Position numbers and translations under genes: made by a program
Shown: in pieces, positions 41,740 through 51,103 of the stretch
Numbering within the stretch: position 1 is the first letter of the stretch
Layout of the letters: every line of letters begins with the position of its first letter
The notes under the pieces: model-generated
Database searches by the model: none
What the model saw: the letters and a program-made list of their open reading frames with translations, nothing else
Told to the model about the DNA's origin: nothing
DNA from: Mesorhizobium caraganae
Lineage (GTDB): Bacteria > Pseudomonadota > Alphaproteobacteria > Rhizobiales > Rhizobiaceae
NCBI RefSeq assembly: GCF_016836705.1
Contig: NZ_JAFCGY010000005.1
Span: 124,001 to 188,000 of the forward strand
DNA: 64,000 bases
Direction of reading: 5' to 3'

Positions 41740-42903
41740 ATGGCCGCCTGGAAACAGATCGTTTTTGCGCTTGTGATCCTGGTCGCGGCTGTCCTCGCCT
41801 GGGCGCGCTTCTTTCCAGGCGCGCCGGAGGTTCTGGCACGCTGGGGCATTGACTGGGCCTATGCCTCGGCACCCGCCACGACCGGCGCGGTCGACACGAC
41901 GAAACAGGCAGGCGGCCGCAACGCCGCCGGCCGGCTGGCAAATGTCGTTGTCTTGCCGGCGGGCACCGCAACCATCAACGATCGCTTGCAGGCGATCGGC
42001 ACCGGCCGCGCCAACGCTTCGGTGACGGTCAATCCTTACAGCTCAGGCCGGCTCGTTGAATTTCTGGTCCAGTCCGGCACCCGCGTCGACAAGGGGCAGA
42101 TCATCGCCGTCCTCGATTCCGAAACCGAGGTGATCGCGCAGGATCGTGCCAAACTCGCTTTGCAGGATGCCCATGCCAAACTCGAGCGGGTGAAATCACT
42201 GAGGGCCTCCAATGCCGCGACACCGGTCGCCGTCGCCGATGCCGAAGTGGTGCTTGCCGGCGCTAAACTGGCACTTCGCGATGCTGAACTTGCCCTGCAG
42301 CGCCGCTCGATCGTGGCGCCGATCGCCGGCACGGTCGGCATCCTGCCGATATCGGCCGGCAATTACGTGACCAGCCAGTCGGCGATCGCCACGCTCGACG
42401 ATCGCTCTTCCATCCTGGTCGAGTTCCTGGTGCCCGAGCGCTTCGCCGCCGCCGTCAAGGTCGGCGCGCAGCTGACGGCGACACCGATCGCCAATCCGAG
42501 CAAAGCCTATACCGGCACGGTGTCGGCCATCGACAACCATATCGACGAAAAGAGCCGCACCCTTCTGGTCAAGGCGGCGATCGCCAACCCGGCGGATTCG
42601 CTGCGCGCCGGCATGTCGTTCGGCATCACCATGCGCTTTGCCGGCGACACCTATCCGGCGGTCAGCCCGCTGGCGATCCTGTGGGGCTCCGACGGCGCCT
42701 ATGTCTGGCAGGTCGAGGATGGCAAGGCCAGGCGCGTTCCCGTGCGCATCATCCAGCGCAACACCGAGACCGTGCTGATCGATGCCGAGATCGAGGATGG
42801 CGACATGGTGGTCACCGAAGGCACCCAGAGCGTCAGCGAAGGCGGCGAGGTCCGCATAGCTGGCCAGGCCCAGCGCGCCGCCAACGCCGCCGAAGGCTCA
42901 TGA
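41740..42903 (+). CDS. RND efflux periplasmic adaptor (membrane fusion protein)
   Basis: 387 residues from ATG 41740 with GGAG upstream. An N-terminal membrane anchor QIVFALVILVAAVLAWARFF is followed by the biotinyl-lipoyl hairpin (NPYSSGRLVEFLVQSGTRVD, KGQIIAVLDSETEV), an alpha-hairpin, and the beta-barrel APIAGTVGILPISAGNYVTS. These are MexE/AcrA-like features. Its stop overlaps the pump start (ATGA). Confidence 0.93.
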   Translation: MAAWKQIVFALVILVAAVLAWARFFPGAPEVLARWGIDWAYASAPATTGAVDTTKQAGGRNAAGRLANVVVLPAGTATINDRLQAIGTGRANASVTVNPYSSGRLVEFLVQSGTRVDKGQIIAVLDSETEVIAQDRAKLALQDAHAKLERVKSLRASNAATPVAVADAEVVLAGAKLALRDAELALQRRSIVAPIAGTVGILPISAGNYVTSQSAIATLDDRSSILVEFLVPERFAAAVKVGAQLTATPIANPSKAYTGTVSAIDNHIDEKSRTLLVKAAIANPADSLRAGMSFGITMRFAGDTYPAVSPLAILWGSDGAYVWQVEDGKARRVPVRIIQRNTETVLIDAEIEDGDMVVTEGTQSVSEGGEVRIAGQAQRAANAAEGS

Positions 42904-45900
42904 CCGCAACCGCCAACGCCGCCAGCGAAACCGGCTTCACCGCGCTCTTCATCCGCAGGCCGGTCATGGCCTTCGTGCTCAACACGCTGATCGCGGTGGC
43001 CGGCCTTGCCGCCTTCTACGGCGTCGAGATCCGCGAACTGCCCGATGTCGACCGAGCCGTCGTCACCGTGTCGACGGCGTTCGAAGGTGCTGCCGCCGAA
43101 ACGGTCGACCGTGAGCTGACCGACACGATCGAGGGCGCGGTCGCGCGTGTCTCCGGCGTCAAGTCGATCTCGTCGACCTCTTCCTTCGGCCAGAGCCGCG
43201 TCACCATCGAGTTCAATGACGGCGTCGATCTGAACGTCGCCGCCTCCGATGTGCGCGACGCCGTCGGCCGTGTCGCCAACCAGATGCCGGACACCGCCGA
43301 TCCGCCGCGCATCGTCAAGGCCGACGCCAACTCCGATCCGGTGATGCGGCTGGCCGTCACCTCCGATAGCATGTCGGTGCAGGACATGACGGTGATCGTC
43401 CAGGACCAGATCGAGGACGAGCTGGCCGCCGTTCCGGGCGTCGCCGACGTCCAGGTCTATGGCGATCGCGACAAGATCTTCCGCATCGATGTCGACCAGA
43501 ACAAGCTGGCGAGCCTAGGCTTCACTGTCGCCGATTTGAGGGCGGCACTTGGCTCTGTGGCCTTCGATTCGCCGGCAGGTTCGATCACCACCACCAACCA
43601 GGACTTGATTGTTCGCACCACAGCCGATGTGACGACGCCGGAAGAGTTCGAAAACATCATCATCGGCGGCACGACGCGCATCCGCGACGTCGCCACCGTC
43701 ACGCTCGGCCCCGACATCGGCCAGACCTCATTGCGCTCCGACGGCAAGACAGGCATCGGCCTTGGCATCATCCGCCAGGCGGAATCGAACACGCTGGATA
43801 TTTCCACCGGCGTGAAGGCGGCCGTCGCCACGCTGCAGGAAAACCTGCCCAAGGGCATGTCGATCAAGATCACCAGCGACGACGCCGTCTTCGTCAACGG
43901 CGCCGTGCATGAGGTCGAGATCGCGCTCGGCCTGTCGATCTCGATGGTGCTGATCGTCATCTACGTCTTCCTGCTCGACTGGCGCGCGACGCTGATCCCC
44001 GGTCTGTCGATGCCGGTCGCCATGATCGGCACCATCGCCGCGATCTATCTCGCCGGCTTCTCGATCAACATCCTGACCTTGCTGGCGCTGGTGCTGGCGA
44101 CGGGCCTCGTCGTCGACGACGCCATCGTCGTCTTGGAAAACATCGTGCGACGGCGCAATGAAGGCATGGGGCCGCGTGCGGCGGCAGTGCTCGGCGCCCA
44201 GGAAGTGTTTTTTGCCGTCATCGCCACGACATTGACGCTGGTCGCCGTCTTCGTGCCGATCTCCTTCCTGCCCGGACAGACCGGCGGCCTGTTCCGCGAA
44301 TTCGGCTTCGTGCTCGCTATGTCGGTGCTGCTCTCCTGCGTGGTAGCGCTGACGCTGTGTCCGATGCTGGCGTCGCGCATGCTGACCGGCGCATCGCTCC
44401 ACCACGAAGGCGGCCATGGCATTGGCGCGCGCATCGGCGGCGCGCTGAATTCAGCCTACAAGCGCGGCCTGCATGCCTGCCTTGGCGCGCCCTGGATCGT
44501 GCTTCTGGTCGCGGTGCTGTTCGCCGCCACCGCCTTCACCTTGTTCGGTACCATCCGCCAGGAATTAACGCCGAGCGAGGACCGCGCCGTCGTGCTTTTG
44601 CGCATCAACGCGCCGCAAGGCGTCAGCCTCGACTACACCGCGCAGCAGATGCAGAAGATCGAGCGGCTGATCCAGCCGCTGCGCGATTCCGGCGAGATCG
44701 TCTCGACCTTCGAAAATGCCGGCCAGAACGGCGCCTACAACTCAGGCTTCATGGTGATGACACTGGCGCCGTGGGACGAACGCGCGCGCAGCCAGCAGGA
44801 GATCATGGCCGAGATCACCCAGCTGACCCGGCAGGTGCCATCCGTGCGCATCTTCCCGGTGCAGGCCAACAGCCTCGGCATCAGAGGCGCCGGCAACGGC
44901 CTGCAATTCGCGCTGGTCGGCAACGACCGCAAGGCGCTGGGCGACACGGCGGTAAAGATCATCGCGCAGATGCAGGCAGACCCGCGCTTCCAGAACCCGC
45001 GCCTTTCCGTCGACCCGACGCAGCCGCAACTGGCGGTGGCCATCGACCGCGAGCGCGCCTCCGATCTCGGCATCGACATCACCGGGCTTGCCAACACGCT
45101 GCAGGCGATGCTCGACGGCAATGATGTCGTCGACGTCTACATCGCCGACCGCAGCTATGGCGTGAAGCTGGTTTCGACCACCAATCCGATCAACGATCCG
45201 ACCGATCTGGAAAACATCTTCCTGAAGACCGCCGACGGCCGCTTCGTGCCGATGTCGACCATCGCCACGCTGACCGAGCGCGCCGTGCCGCCGTCGCTGA
45301 CCCGCGAACAGCAGCAGCCTTCGGTGGCGATCACCTCCAATCTGAACGGCAATTTCGCACTCGGCGATGCGCTCGGTGTCGCCGAGCAGATCGCCACACC
45401 GCTTCTGCCGCCGGGCAGCCGCATCCTGCCTTTGGCGGAAGCGGCGACGCTGGGCGAAACCAACAGCGCCATGGTCACCATCTTCGGTTTCGCGCTGGTC
45501 ATCATCCTGCTGGTGCTCGCTGCCCAGTTCGAGAGCTTCGTCAGTGCCGTCATCATCATGGCGACGGTGCCGCTCGGCCTCGCCTGCGCGATCTTTGCGT
45601 TGCTTTTGTCAGGCACCAGCCTCAACGCCTACAGCCAGATCGGCCTGGTGCTTTTGGTCGGCGTCATGGCCAAGAACGGCATCCTCATCGTCGAATTCGC
45701 CAACCAGTTGCGCGACCGTGGGCTGGGTGTGCGCGAGGCGATCGAGCAGGCTTCGATCATCCGCCTGCGTCCGGTGATGATGACGATGATCTGCACCATC
45801 CTTGGCGGCGTGCCGCTGGTGCTGGCCGCCGGCGCCGGTGCCGAGGCACGCATCGCGCTTGGCTGGGTGATCGTCGGCGGGTTGGGCCTCGCCACGGTCT

Positions 45901-46031
45901 CAACGCTGTTCCTGACCCCGGTCGCCTACCTCCTGCTCGGCCGCTTCGTCACGCCGAAGACCCATGAGGAAGCCAGGCTGAAGCGCGAACTGGAAGAAGC
46001 CGCCTATACCAATGTAGAGCCGGCGGAGTAG
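42900..46031 (+). CDS. RND efflux transporter, inner membrane pump (HAE1 type)
   Basis: 1043 residues. It starts in ATGA overlap with the adaptor. First helix FIRRPVMAFVLNTLIAVAGL. The proton-relay pair Asp406-Asp407 lies in ATGLVVDDAIVVLENIVRRR, and the FVPISFLPGQTGGLFREFGF and GVMAKNGILIVEFANQLRDR blocks are typical of AcrB/MexF-type pumps. Two large periplasmic loops are at the usual places. No outer-membrane TolC-like gene is next to it, so it presumably uses one encoded elsewhere. Confidence 0.95.
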   Translation: MTATANAASETGFTALFIRRPVMAFVLNTLIAVAGLAAFYGVEIRELPDVDRAVVTVSTAFEGAAAETVDRELTDTIEGAVARVSGVKSISSTSSFGQSRVTIEFNDGVDLNVAASDVRDAVGRVANQMPDTADPPRIVKADANSDPVMRLAVTSDSMSVQDMTVIVQDQIEDELAAVPGVADVQVYGDRDKIFRIDVDQNKLASLGFTVADLRAALGSVAFDSPAGSITTTNQDLIVRTTADVTTPEEFENIIIGGTTRIRDVATVTLGPDIGQTSLRSDGKTGIGLGIIRQAESNTLDISTGVKAAVATLQENLPKGMSIKITSDDAVFVNGAVHEVEIALGLSISMVLIVIYVFLLDWRATLIPGLSMPVAMIGTIAAIYLAGFSINILTLLALVLATGLVVDDAIVVLENIVRRRNEGMGPRAAAVLGAQEVFFAVIATTLTLVAVFVPISFLPGQTGGLFREFGFVLAMSVLLSCVVALTLCPMLASRMLTGASLHHEGGHGIGARIGGALNSAYKRGLHACLGAPWIVLLVAVLFAATAFTLFGTIRQELTPSEDRAVVLLRINAPQGVSLDYTAQQMQKIERLIQPLRDSGEIVSTFENAGQNGAYNSGFMVMTLAPWDERARSQQEIMAEITQLTRQVPSVRIFPVQANSLGIRGAGNGLQFALVGNDRKALGDTAVKIIAQMQADPRFQNPRLSVDPTQPQLAVAIDRERASDLGIDITGLANTLQAMLDGNDVVDVYIADRSYGVKLVSTTNPINDPTDLENIFLKTADGRFVPMSTIATLTERAVPPSLTREQQQPSVAITSNLNGNFALGDALGVAEQIATPLLPPGSRILPLAEAATLGETNSAMVTIFGFALVIILLVLAAQFESFVSAVIIMATVPLGLACAIFALLLSGTSLNAYSQIGLVLLVGVMAKNGILIVEFANQLRDRGLGVREAIEQASIIRLRPVMMTMICTILGGVPLVLAAGAGAEARIALGWVIVGGLGLATVSTLFLTPVAYLLLGRFVTPKTHEEARLKRELEEAAYTNVEPAE

Positions 46032-46040
46032 CTAGCTTTC

Positions 46041-46209
46041 CTCGCCCCGTTTACGGGGAGAGGATGCCGGCAGGCAGGTGAGGGGCAGCGCGGAGTTTCG
46101 AGGTTATCGCCTTGGACGACCGCAGCAGCAAAGCCAGTCACTGACGTCGGCGCCGCCCCTCATCCGGCCCTTCGGGCCACCTTCTCCCCGTAGAACGGGG
46201 AGAAGGAAG
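46041..46209. repeat. RIME-type palindromic mosaic repeat, copy C (two modules)
   Basis: First module CTCGCCCCGTTTACGGGGAG, then GATGCCGGCAGGCAGGTGAG with GGGCAGCGCGGAG (to 46095). Second module, inverted: GGCGCCGCCCCTCATCCGGC, CCTTCGGGCCACCTTCTCCC and CGTAGAACGGGGAGAAGG (46145-46205). The modules are those of copies A and B, with a 50-base insert between them. It lies between convergent genes and its hairpins could also end transcription. Confidence 0.75.
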
Positions 46210-46216
46210 GGTGCCG

Positions 46217-47254
46217 TCACGGCCGTATAAACACTTTCCCGTTCGGCTTGGCCAGTTCCACCGGCACCTTCGCCATCGCCTCGTCCAGCGGCAGCACCGC
46301 CGTCACATCCGTCGACCAGCGCCCGTCGGAAAAGCGCTTCAGCGCCTCCATGATCGCCGGGCCGCGTCTGTCGCGGAACTGGCGCATCCATTCGACCAGC
46401 CAGAAGCCTTCAATATGCTTGTGTTGGAAGATCAGCTGGCCGGGCTCGCGGATGACAGTCGTGTCCGGGTCGAGCCGGCCATAGATGATCCAGCGCGCGC
46501 GCTTCGGCATGGCGTCGAATATGGCCGAGGCCAGCGGTCCGGTCACTGCGTCGAGGAAGATGCGCGGCTGCTCGGTTTTGATCACCTTGCGCAGCGCCGC
46601 CTTGAAGTCCGGCGCCTTCTCGTTGAGCACATGCGCGGCACCGATCTCCTTCAAAAGCGGGATCTGCTCGTCGCGGCGCACGGTGACGATCGGCCGGTAC
46701 CCTTCTTCCTTGGCCAAGCCCGCGATCAGCTTGCAGAGCTGACTGGCGCCGGCGGTCATGATGAAGGCCTTTTCGCCGGCCTCCTTGACGATGTCGAACA
46801 TGGCGATCGCGGTCAGCGGATTGACGATCAATGCCGCACCGTCCTCGTCGCGAACGGTGTCGAGCAGCGGGATGCAGACAGCGGCTTCCGCGACCGCGTA
46901 TTCGGCCCAGGAGCCCCAGTTGGTGACGCCGGTGGCAAAGGCGACGCGCTTGCCGGCCAAGCTTTTCGGATAAGGCTCGTCGCCGCCGGCAACGACAGTA
47001 CCGACGCCCTCGAAACCGGCCGGCTGGCCCTTGACGCGTGGCTGGCCGTACTGGCCTTTGATGAACATGACATCGGACGGATTGATCGAGGCGAGGCCGA
47101 CCTTGATCAGCACCTGGCTCGGTCCGGGCGTCGGCACGCCGATGCTGCCCGGCTGGAGATAAGGCTCCATCGCCTCCAGCACAGTGCCAGTCGGCGTCCT
47201 GGTATAGCCGTCGCCGGTCAGCAGCAGCGCTTTCATGTCGGAGGGGATCGCCAT
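46217..47254 (-). CDS. MDR family zinc-type alcohol dehydrogenase/reductase 1
   Basis: 345 residues, GGAG eight bases before the ATG. GroES-like N-terminal domain (VLIKVGLASINPSDVMFIKG, AGFEGVGTVVAGG) and Rossmann domain (AFIMTAGASQLCKLIAGLAK, IFLDAVTGPLASAIFDAMPK). No structural-zinc Cys cluster, so it is probably a zinc-independent enoyl or quinone reductase type. Starts 11 bases after the second reductase stop, so same transcript. Confidence 0.87.
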   Translation of the reverse strand: MAIPSDMKALLLTGDGYTRTPTGTVLEAMEPYLQPGSIGVPTPGPSQVLIKVGLASINPSDVMFIKGQYGQPRVKGQPAGFEGVGTVVAGGDEPYPKSLAGKRVAFATGVTNWGSWAEYAVAEAAVCIPLLDTVRDEDGAALIVNPLTAIAMFDIVKEAGEKAFIMTAGASQLCKLIAGLAKEEGYRPIVTVRRDEQIPLLKEIGAAHVLNEKAPDFKAALRKVIKTEQPRIFLDAVTGPLASAIFDAMPKRARWIIYGRLDPDTTVIREPGQLIFQHKHIEGFWLVEWMRQFRDRRGPAIMEALKRFSDGRWSTDVTAVLPLDEAMAKVPVELAKPNGKVFIRP

Positions 47255-47265
47255 GGCGGGGCTCC

Positions 47266-48234
47266 TTACGGTTTGAGGATGAGCTTGCCGGATGCGCCGC
47301 GGCCCAGCACGCGTGTCAGCACAGCGGCGGCGTCGGCCAGCGGATACGTGCCTTCAATCACCGGCCGGACCTTGCCGGCGAGATACCAGCCGACCAGCTC
47401 CTTCATGTTGCCGGCATAGACGCGCGGCTCCTTGGTCGTGAACGCGCCCCAGAACACGCCGACGACCGAAAAGCCCTTGACCAGCGCCAGGTTGACGGGG
47501 AATTGCGGGATGGCGCCCGAGGCAAAGCCGATGACCAGCAGGCGGCCGTTCCACGCCATCGAGCGGGCGAGCACGTCGAAGGTTTCGCCGCCGACCGGAT
47601 CGAAGCCGACATCGACGCCCTTGCTGCCGGTGACCTCTTTCAGCGCTTCTTTCAGATTGTCGTAGCCGAGCGCAATGTCGGCGCCGGCTTCAGCGGCAAT
47701 GCGGCGCTTTTCCTCCGACGAGGCGACGCCGATGACGCGCGCGCCAAGCGCCTTGCCGATCTGGATGGCGGCGATGCCGGTGGCGCCGGCCGCACCCAGC
47801 ACGCAGAGCGTCTCGCCTTCCCTGAGCGCGCTGCGCTGCTTCAGCGCATAGTGCGACGTGCCGTAGCCGGCCAGCAGCGCGCAGGCGTCAGCGGCAGGCA
47901 TATCGGGCGGCAAAGGCATGACGAAGGGTTCGGCAGCGCCCACCCGCTCGGCATAGCTGCCATGGGTCGAGAGTGCGGCAACGCGGTCGCCGAGTTTGAC
48001 CGATTTGACCCCCGGCCCGACCGCGACCACCCGTCCCGCGACCTCCATGCCGGGCACGAAAGGCAGCGGCGGCTTCATCTGGTAGAGGCCTTGGACGAGC
48101 AAGCCGTCGGGATAGTTCACCCCGATCGCCTCGGCCTCGATGACGACCGTATTGCCCTTGGCCTCCGGCTCCGGCCAGTCGCCATAGACGAGCTGGTCGA
48201 GCGGCGCGAAATCGCGGGCGATGATGGCTTTCAT
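47266..48234 (-). CDS. NADPH:quinone oxidoreductase-like MDR protein 2
   Basis: 322 residues from ATG 48234, four bases after the ACAD stop. MKAIIARDFAPLDQLVYGDW, AIGVNYPDGLLVQGLYQMKP, FVPGMEVAGRVVAVGPGVKS and TLCVLGAAGATGIAAIQIGK (NADPH loop) are close to the QOR/acyl-CoA reductase group. It is the usual partner of acyl-CoA dehydrogenases in rhizobial catabolic operons. Substrate unknown, perhaps an enoyl-CoA or enone. Confidence 0.9.
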   Translation of the reverse strand: MKAIIARDFAPLDQLVYGDWPEPEAKGNTVVIEAEAIGVNYPDGLLVQGLYQMKPPLPFVPGMEVAGRVVAVGPGVKSVKLGDRVAALSTHGSYAERVGAAEPFVMPLPPDMPAADACALLAGYGTSHYALKQRSALREGETLCVLGAAGATGIAAIQIGKALGARVIGVASSEEKRRIAAEAGADIALGYDNLKEALKEVTGSKGVDVGFDPVGGETFDVLARSMAWNGRLLVIGFASGAIPQFPVNLALVKGFSVVGVFWGAFTTKEPRVYAGNMKELVGWYLAGKVRPVIEGTYPLADAAAVLTRVLGRGASGKLILKP

Positions 48235-48238
48235 GCCC

Positions 48239-49480
48239 TCACACCTTTTCCTGCGTGTATTTCCTGAGTTCGGTGCGCGCCACTTGCCGGCGATGCACGG
48301 CGTCCGGCCCGTCGGCCAGCCGCAGGGTTCGCAGATGTGTCCACGAACGCGCCAGCGGCGTGTCCTGGCTGATGCCTTGCGCGCCGAACATCTGCACGGC
48401 CTCGTCGGTGACCTTGAGCGCGACGCGCGGTGCAATGACCTTGATCTGGCTGATCCAGGGCGCCGCGGCGCGCGCATCGCCCTGATCAATCATCCACGCT
48501 GCCTTGAGGCAGAGCAGCCGCGCCATCTCGATCTCCATGCGGCATTCGGCGATGATGTCGAAATTGGCGCCGAGCTTGGCCAAGGGCTGGCCGAAGGCCT
48601 CGCGGCGGACTGAGCGCTGGCACAGCATCTCCAGAGCCATCTCGGCCTGGCCGATGGCGCGCATGCAATGGTGGATGCGGCCGGGCCCGAGCCTGCCTTG
48701 CGCGATCTCGAAGCCTCTGCCCTCGCCGAGGATCAGGTTCGATGCCGGCACCCGCACATTGTCGAAGCGAAGGTGCATGTGGCCATGCGGCGCGTCGTCG
48801 TCGCCATAGACCTGCATCGGCCGAAGCTTGGTCACGCCCTTGGTGTCGGACGGCACCAGGATCATCGAATGGCGGCGGTGCTGCGGCTCGGCCTCGCCGC
48901 CGGTGCGGACCATGACGACATAGATGGCGCAGCGCGGATCGCCTGCGCCCGATGCCCACCATTTCTCCCCGTTGAGCACATACTCGTCGCCTTGCCGTTC
49001 GCAGCGCATGGCGATGTTGGTGGCGTCGGAGGAGGCGACATCCGGTTCGGTCATCAGATAGGCCGAGCGGATCTTGCCCTCGAGCAGCGGCCCAAGCCAT
49101 GCCTTCTTGTGGTCGTCGGAGCCATAGCGCTCCAGCACCTCCATATTGCCGGTATCGGGCGCCGAGCAGTTGAAGGTTTCAGCACCCAGATGCGCCTTAC
49201 CCATCTCCTCGGCCAGATAGGCGTATTCGACCGTCGAGAGCCCATAGCCGCGCTCGGAGCCGGTGAGCCAGAAATTCCACAGGCCGCGCTCCCTGGCCTT
49301 GTTCTTCAGCCCTTCGAGAATTTCGGTCTGCCGTGTGGTGTAGACCCAGCGGTCGCCGCCCTTGCCGACCTCGCTCAGAAATTCATGGTCGAGCGGCATG
49401 ATCTCGTCGCGCACCATGGCGGCGATGCGGGCGTGGATCGGCTTCAGCCGCTCGGTCATGCCGAGATTCATGTCGCTCAT
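48239..49480 (-). CDS. acyl-CoA dehydrogenase, ACAD10/11-like
   Basis: 413 residues with GAGGAGA upstream. FAD-dependent fold: YLMTEPDVASSDATNIAMRC (FAD-binding), YVLNGEKWWASGAGDPRCAI, GRGFEIAQGRLGPGRIHHCM, and the C-terminal QMFGAQGISQDTPLARSWTH, then LRLADGPDAVHRR. The ADGPDxVH ending is typical of the ACAD10/11-like branch. The gene overlaps the tetR start/stop by 4 bp, so the regulator is first in the operon. The divergent operon encodes a kinase like the one fused to ACAD10/11 in animals. Confidence 0.9.
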   Translation of the reverse strand: MSDMNLGMTERLKPIHARIAAMVRDEIMPLDHEFLSEVGKGGDRWVYTTRQTEILEGLKNKARERGLWNFWLTGSERGYGLSTVEYAYLAEEMGKAHLGAETFNCSAPDTGNMEVLERYGSDDHKKAWLGPLLEGKIRSAYLMTEPDVASSDATNIAMRCERQGDEYVLNGEKWWASGAGDPRCAIYVVMVRTGGEAEPQHRRHSMILVPSDTKGVTKLRPMQVYGDDDAPHGHMHLRFDNVRVPASNLILGEGRGFEIAQGRLGPGRIHHCMRAIGQAEMALEMLCQRSVRREAFGQPLAKLGANFDIIAECRMEIEMARLLCLKAAWMIDQGDARAAAPWISQIKVIAPRVALKVTDEAVQMFGAQGISQDTPLARSWTHLRTLRLADGPDAVHRRQVARTELRKYTQEKV

Positions 49481-50118
49481 CGTGTGTTCTCCTCAGCCGC
49501 ACCCAGACCGCGCGCCGCGAACGCGACGACCTCGCCGACAATTGCCTCGATATCCCCGTCCGTCTCTGTCGGGCGCGGCGTGTACCAGAACAGCGGCGAG
49601 TTCAGCGTCAGGAACATCAGCTGCTCGGCAATGCCGATCGTGTCGAAGCGCATGTCGCCCTCGTCGCGCGCGGCGGCGATGGCCTCGCGAAAGATGCGGC
49701 CGTAAGCGTCGCGCGACTGCATCAGCCGGGTGAACTCCTCGCGCTGTTCAGGGGTGGTCGCCCCGCGCAGGTAAAGCTCGACACCTTCCCAGACGACACG
49801 CTGGAACGGCTTGGTGCGGATCATCTGGCCGCAATGGATGGCAGCCATCTTGCGCCATCGTCCAATCGCCGGGCCGGGCTGCGCGCGCACCGGCTCGATC
49901 GCCGCAAAATTCATGTCCATGCCGGCGCGGAACACATCAGCGAACAGATCTGCCTTGGACGGATAGTGGTGGTAGATGCGGCCCTTGGTCGAGCCTAGGC
50001 TGCGCGCGACGTCGTCGATGGAACTCGCGGCATAGCCGCGCTGCATGAAACAGATGGCAGCGGCGCGCAAGATATCGGCGCGCGGGCGATCGAGCAGTGG
50101 AGCTTCGACGCTGAGCAT
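49477..50118 (-). CDS. TetR family regulator of the acyl-CoA locus
   Basis: 213 residues from ATG 50118. HTH: ILRAAAICFMQRGYAASSID then DVARSLGSTKGRIYHHYPSK (residues about 17-55), followed by the helical ligand domain of the FadR/AcrR type (MIRTKPFQRVVWEGVELYLR). It is co-transcribed with the ACAD and MDR genes and is divergent from the SDR gene. The 8-6-8 palindrome between them is its probable operator. The inducer may be an acyl-CoA (inference). Confidence 0.92.
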   Translation of the reverse strand: MLSVEAPLLDRPRADILRAAAICFMQRGYAASSIDDVARSLGSTKGRIYHHYPSKADLFADVFRAGMDMNFAAIEPVRAQPGPAIGRWRKMAAIHCGQMIRTKPFQRVVWEGVELYLRGATTPEQREEFTRLMQSRDAYGRIFREAIAAARDEGDMRFDTIGIAEQLMFLTLNSPLFWYTPRPTETDGDIEAIVGEVVAFAARGLGAAEENTR

Positions 50119-50185
50119 CGGTTTCGCCTTTCGCCTGCTTCCGCAGCGATGCTGCATTCAAGGCCTTTACGTCCGGGCAAAAGAT

Positions 50186-50207
50186 CAACATACTACCGGG
50201 TATGTTG
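50186..50207. promoter_or_regulatory. TetR operator, perfect 8-6-8 inverted repeat
   Basis: CAACATAC, six bases, GTATGTTG, centred between the divergent tetR and SDR starts (68 and 49 bases away). On the minus strand TTGACA (50211-50206) overlaps its edge and could be the -35 box of the tetR-ACAD operon, so binding would block transcription. Confidence 0.7.
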
Positions 50208-50255
50208 TCAATGCGGCAACCGCCCAACGAGGCGAAGTTTCCGCGGGGAGGATCG

Positions 50256-51071
50256 ATGAGCTATCTCGACGAGCTGTTCTCAGTTGCCGGCAAGACGGCG
50301 CTGGTGACCGGAGCCGCGACCGGCATCGGCCGCATGGTTGCGACCGCCCTGGTCCAGGCCGGCGCCACCGTGATGATCGCTTCGCGCAAGGGCGAGGATT
50401 GCATCAACGTCGCGGCCGAGTTGAACGGGCTCGGTGCCTCCGGCCGCGCCGAAGGCTTCGCCGGTGACGTCTCCACCGAGGCCGGCATTGCCGCGCTGGT
50501 CGCCGAGGTCAAGGCGCGCACCGACAAGCTGCACATCCTCGTCAACAATGCCGGCATATCCTGGGGCGCCTCGCTCGAGGATTTTCCCTACCACGGCTGG
50601 GCCAAGGTGTTCGCCGTCAACGTCACCGCTGTCTTTCATCTGACGCGAGAATTGCTGCCGCTGCTGGAAGCCGCCGCCAGCGATGCCGATCCGGCCCGCG
50701 TCATCAATCTGGGCTCGGTGATGGGAACGCAGCCGCTGGCCGACGATGCGTACTCATACACGGCGTCCAAGGGCGCCGTTCACCATCTGACCCGCACGCT
50801 GGCGATCGAGCTTGCGGCGCGGCGCATCACCGTCAACGCCTTCGCTCCTGGCCCTTTCCAGAGCCGCATGACCGCCTTTGCCACCGGCACCGAGGAGAAG
50901 GCCAGACATGTCGGCAGCCATGTCCCCATCGGCCGTATCGGCGTGGCGGATGACATTGGCGGCGCAACGCTCTATTTGTGCAGCCGTGCCGGCTCCTATG
51001 TCACTGGCGCCATCCTGCCGATCGACGGCGGGCAGTCGGTGCAGCATGGGCTGACCTTGTTCAAGGAATGA
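50256..51071 (+). CDS. SDR family oxidoreductase (rhamnolipid/FabG-like)
   Basis: 271 residues from ATG 50256; GGGGAGG lies five bases upstream. LFSVAGKTALVTGAATGIGR (cofactor loop), LHILVNNAGISWGASLEDFP, NLGSVMGTQPLADDAYSYTA with SKGAVHHL (Ser-Tyr-Lys) and NAFAPGPFQSRMTAF. It most likely oxidises a 3-hydroxyacyl compound. First gene of the rightward half of the TetR regulon; its stop is followed by an ATG that would overlap it, but the next gene most likely starts at 51104. Confidence 0.88.
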   Translation: MSYLDELFSVAGKTALVTGAATGIGRMVATALVQAGATVMIASRKGEDCINVAAELNGLGASGRAEGFAGDVSTEAGIAALVAEVKARTDKLHILVNNAGISWGASLEDFPYHGWAKVFAVNVTAVFHLTRELLPLLEAAASDADPARVINLGSVMGTQPLADDAYSYTASKGAVHHLTRTLAIELAARRITVNAFAPGPFQSRMTAFATGTEEKARHVGSHVPIGRIGVADDIGGATLYLCSRAGSYVTGAILPIDGGQSVQHGLTLFKE

Positions 51072-51103
51072 GCCGCGGTCGGCGGCAGATGGAGGACGTC
51101 GCA

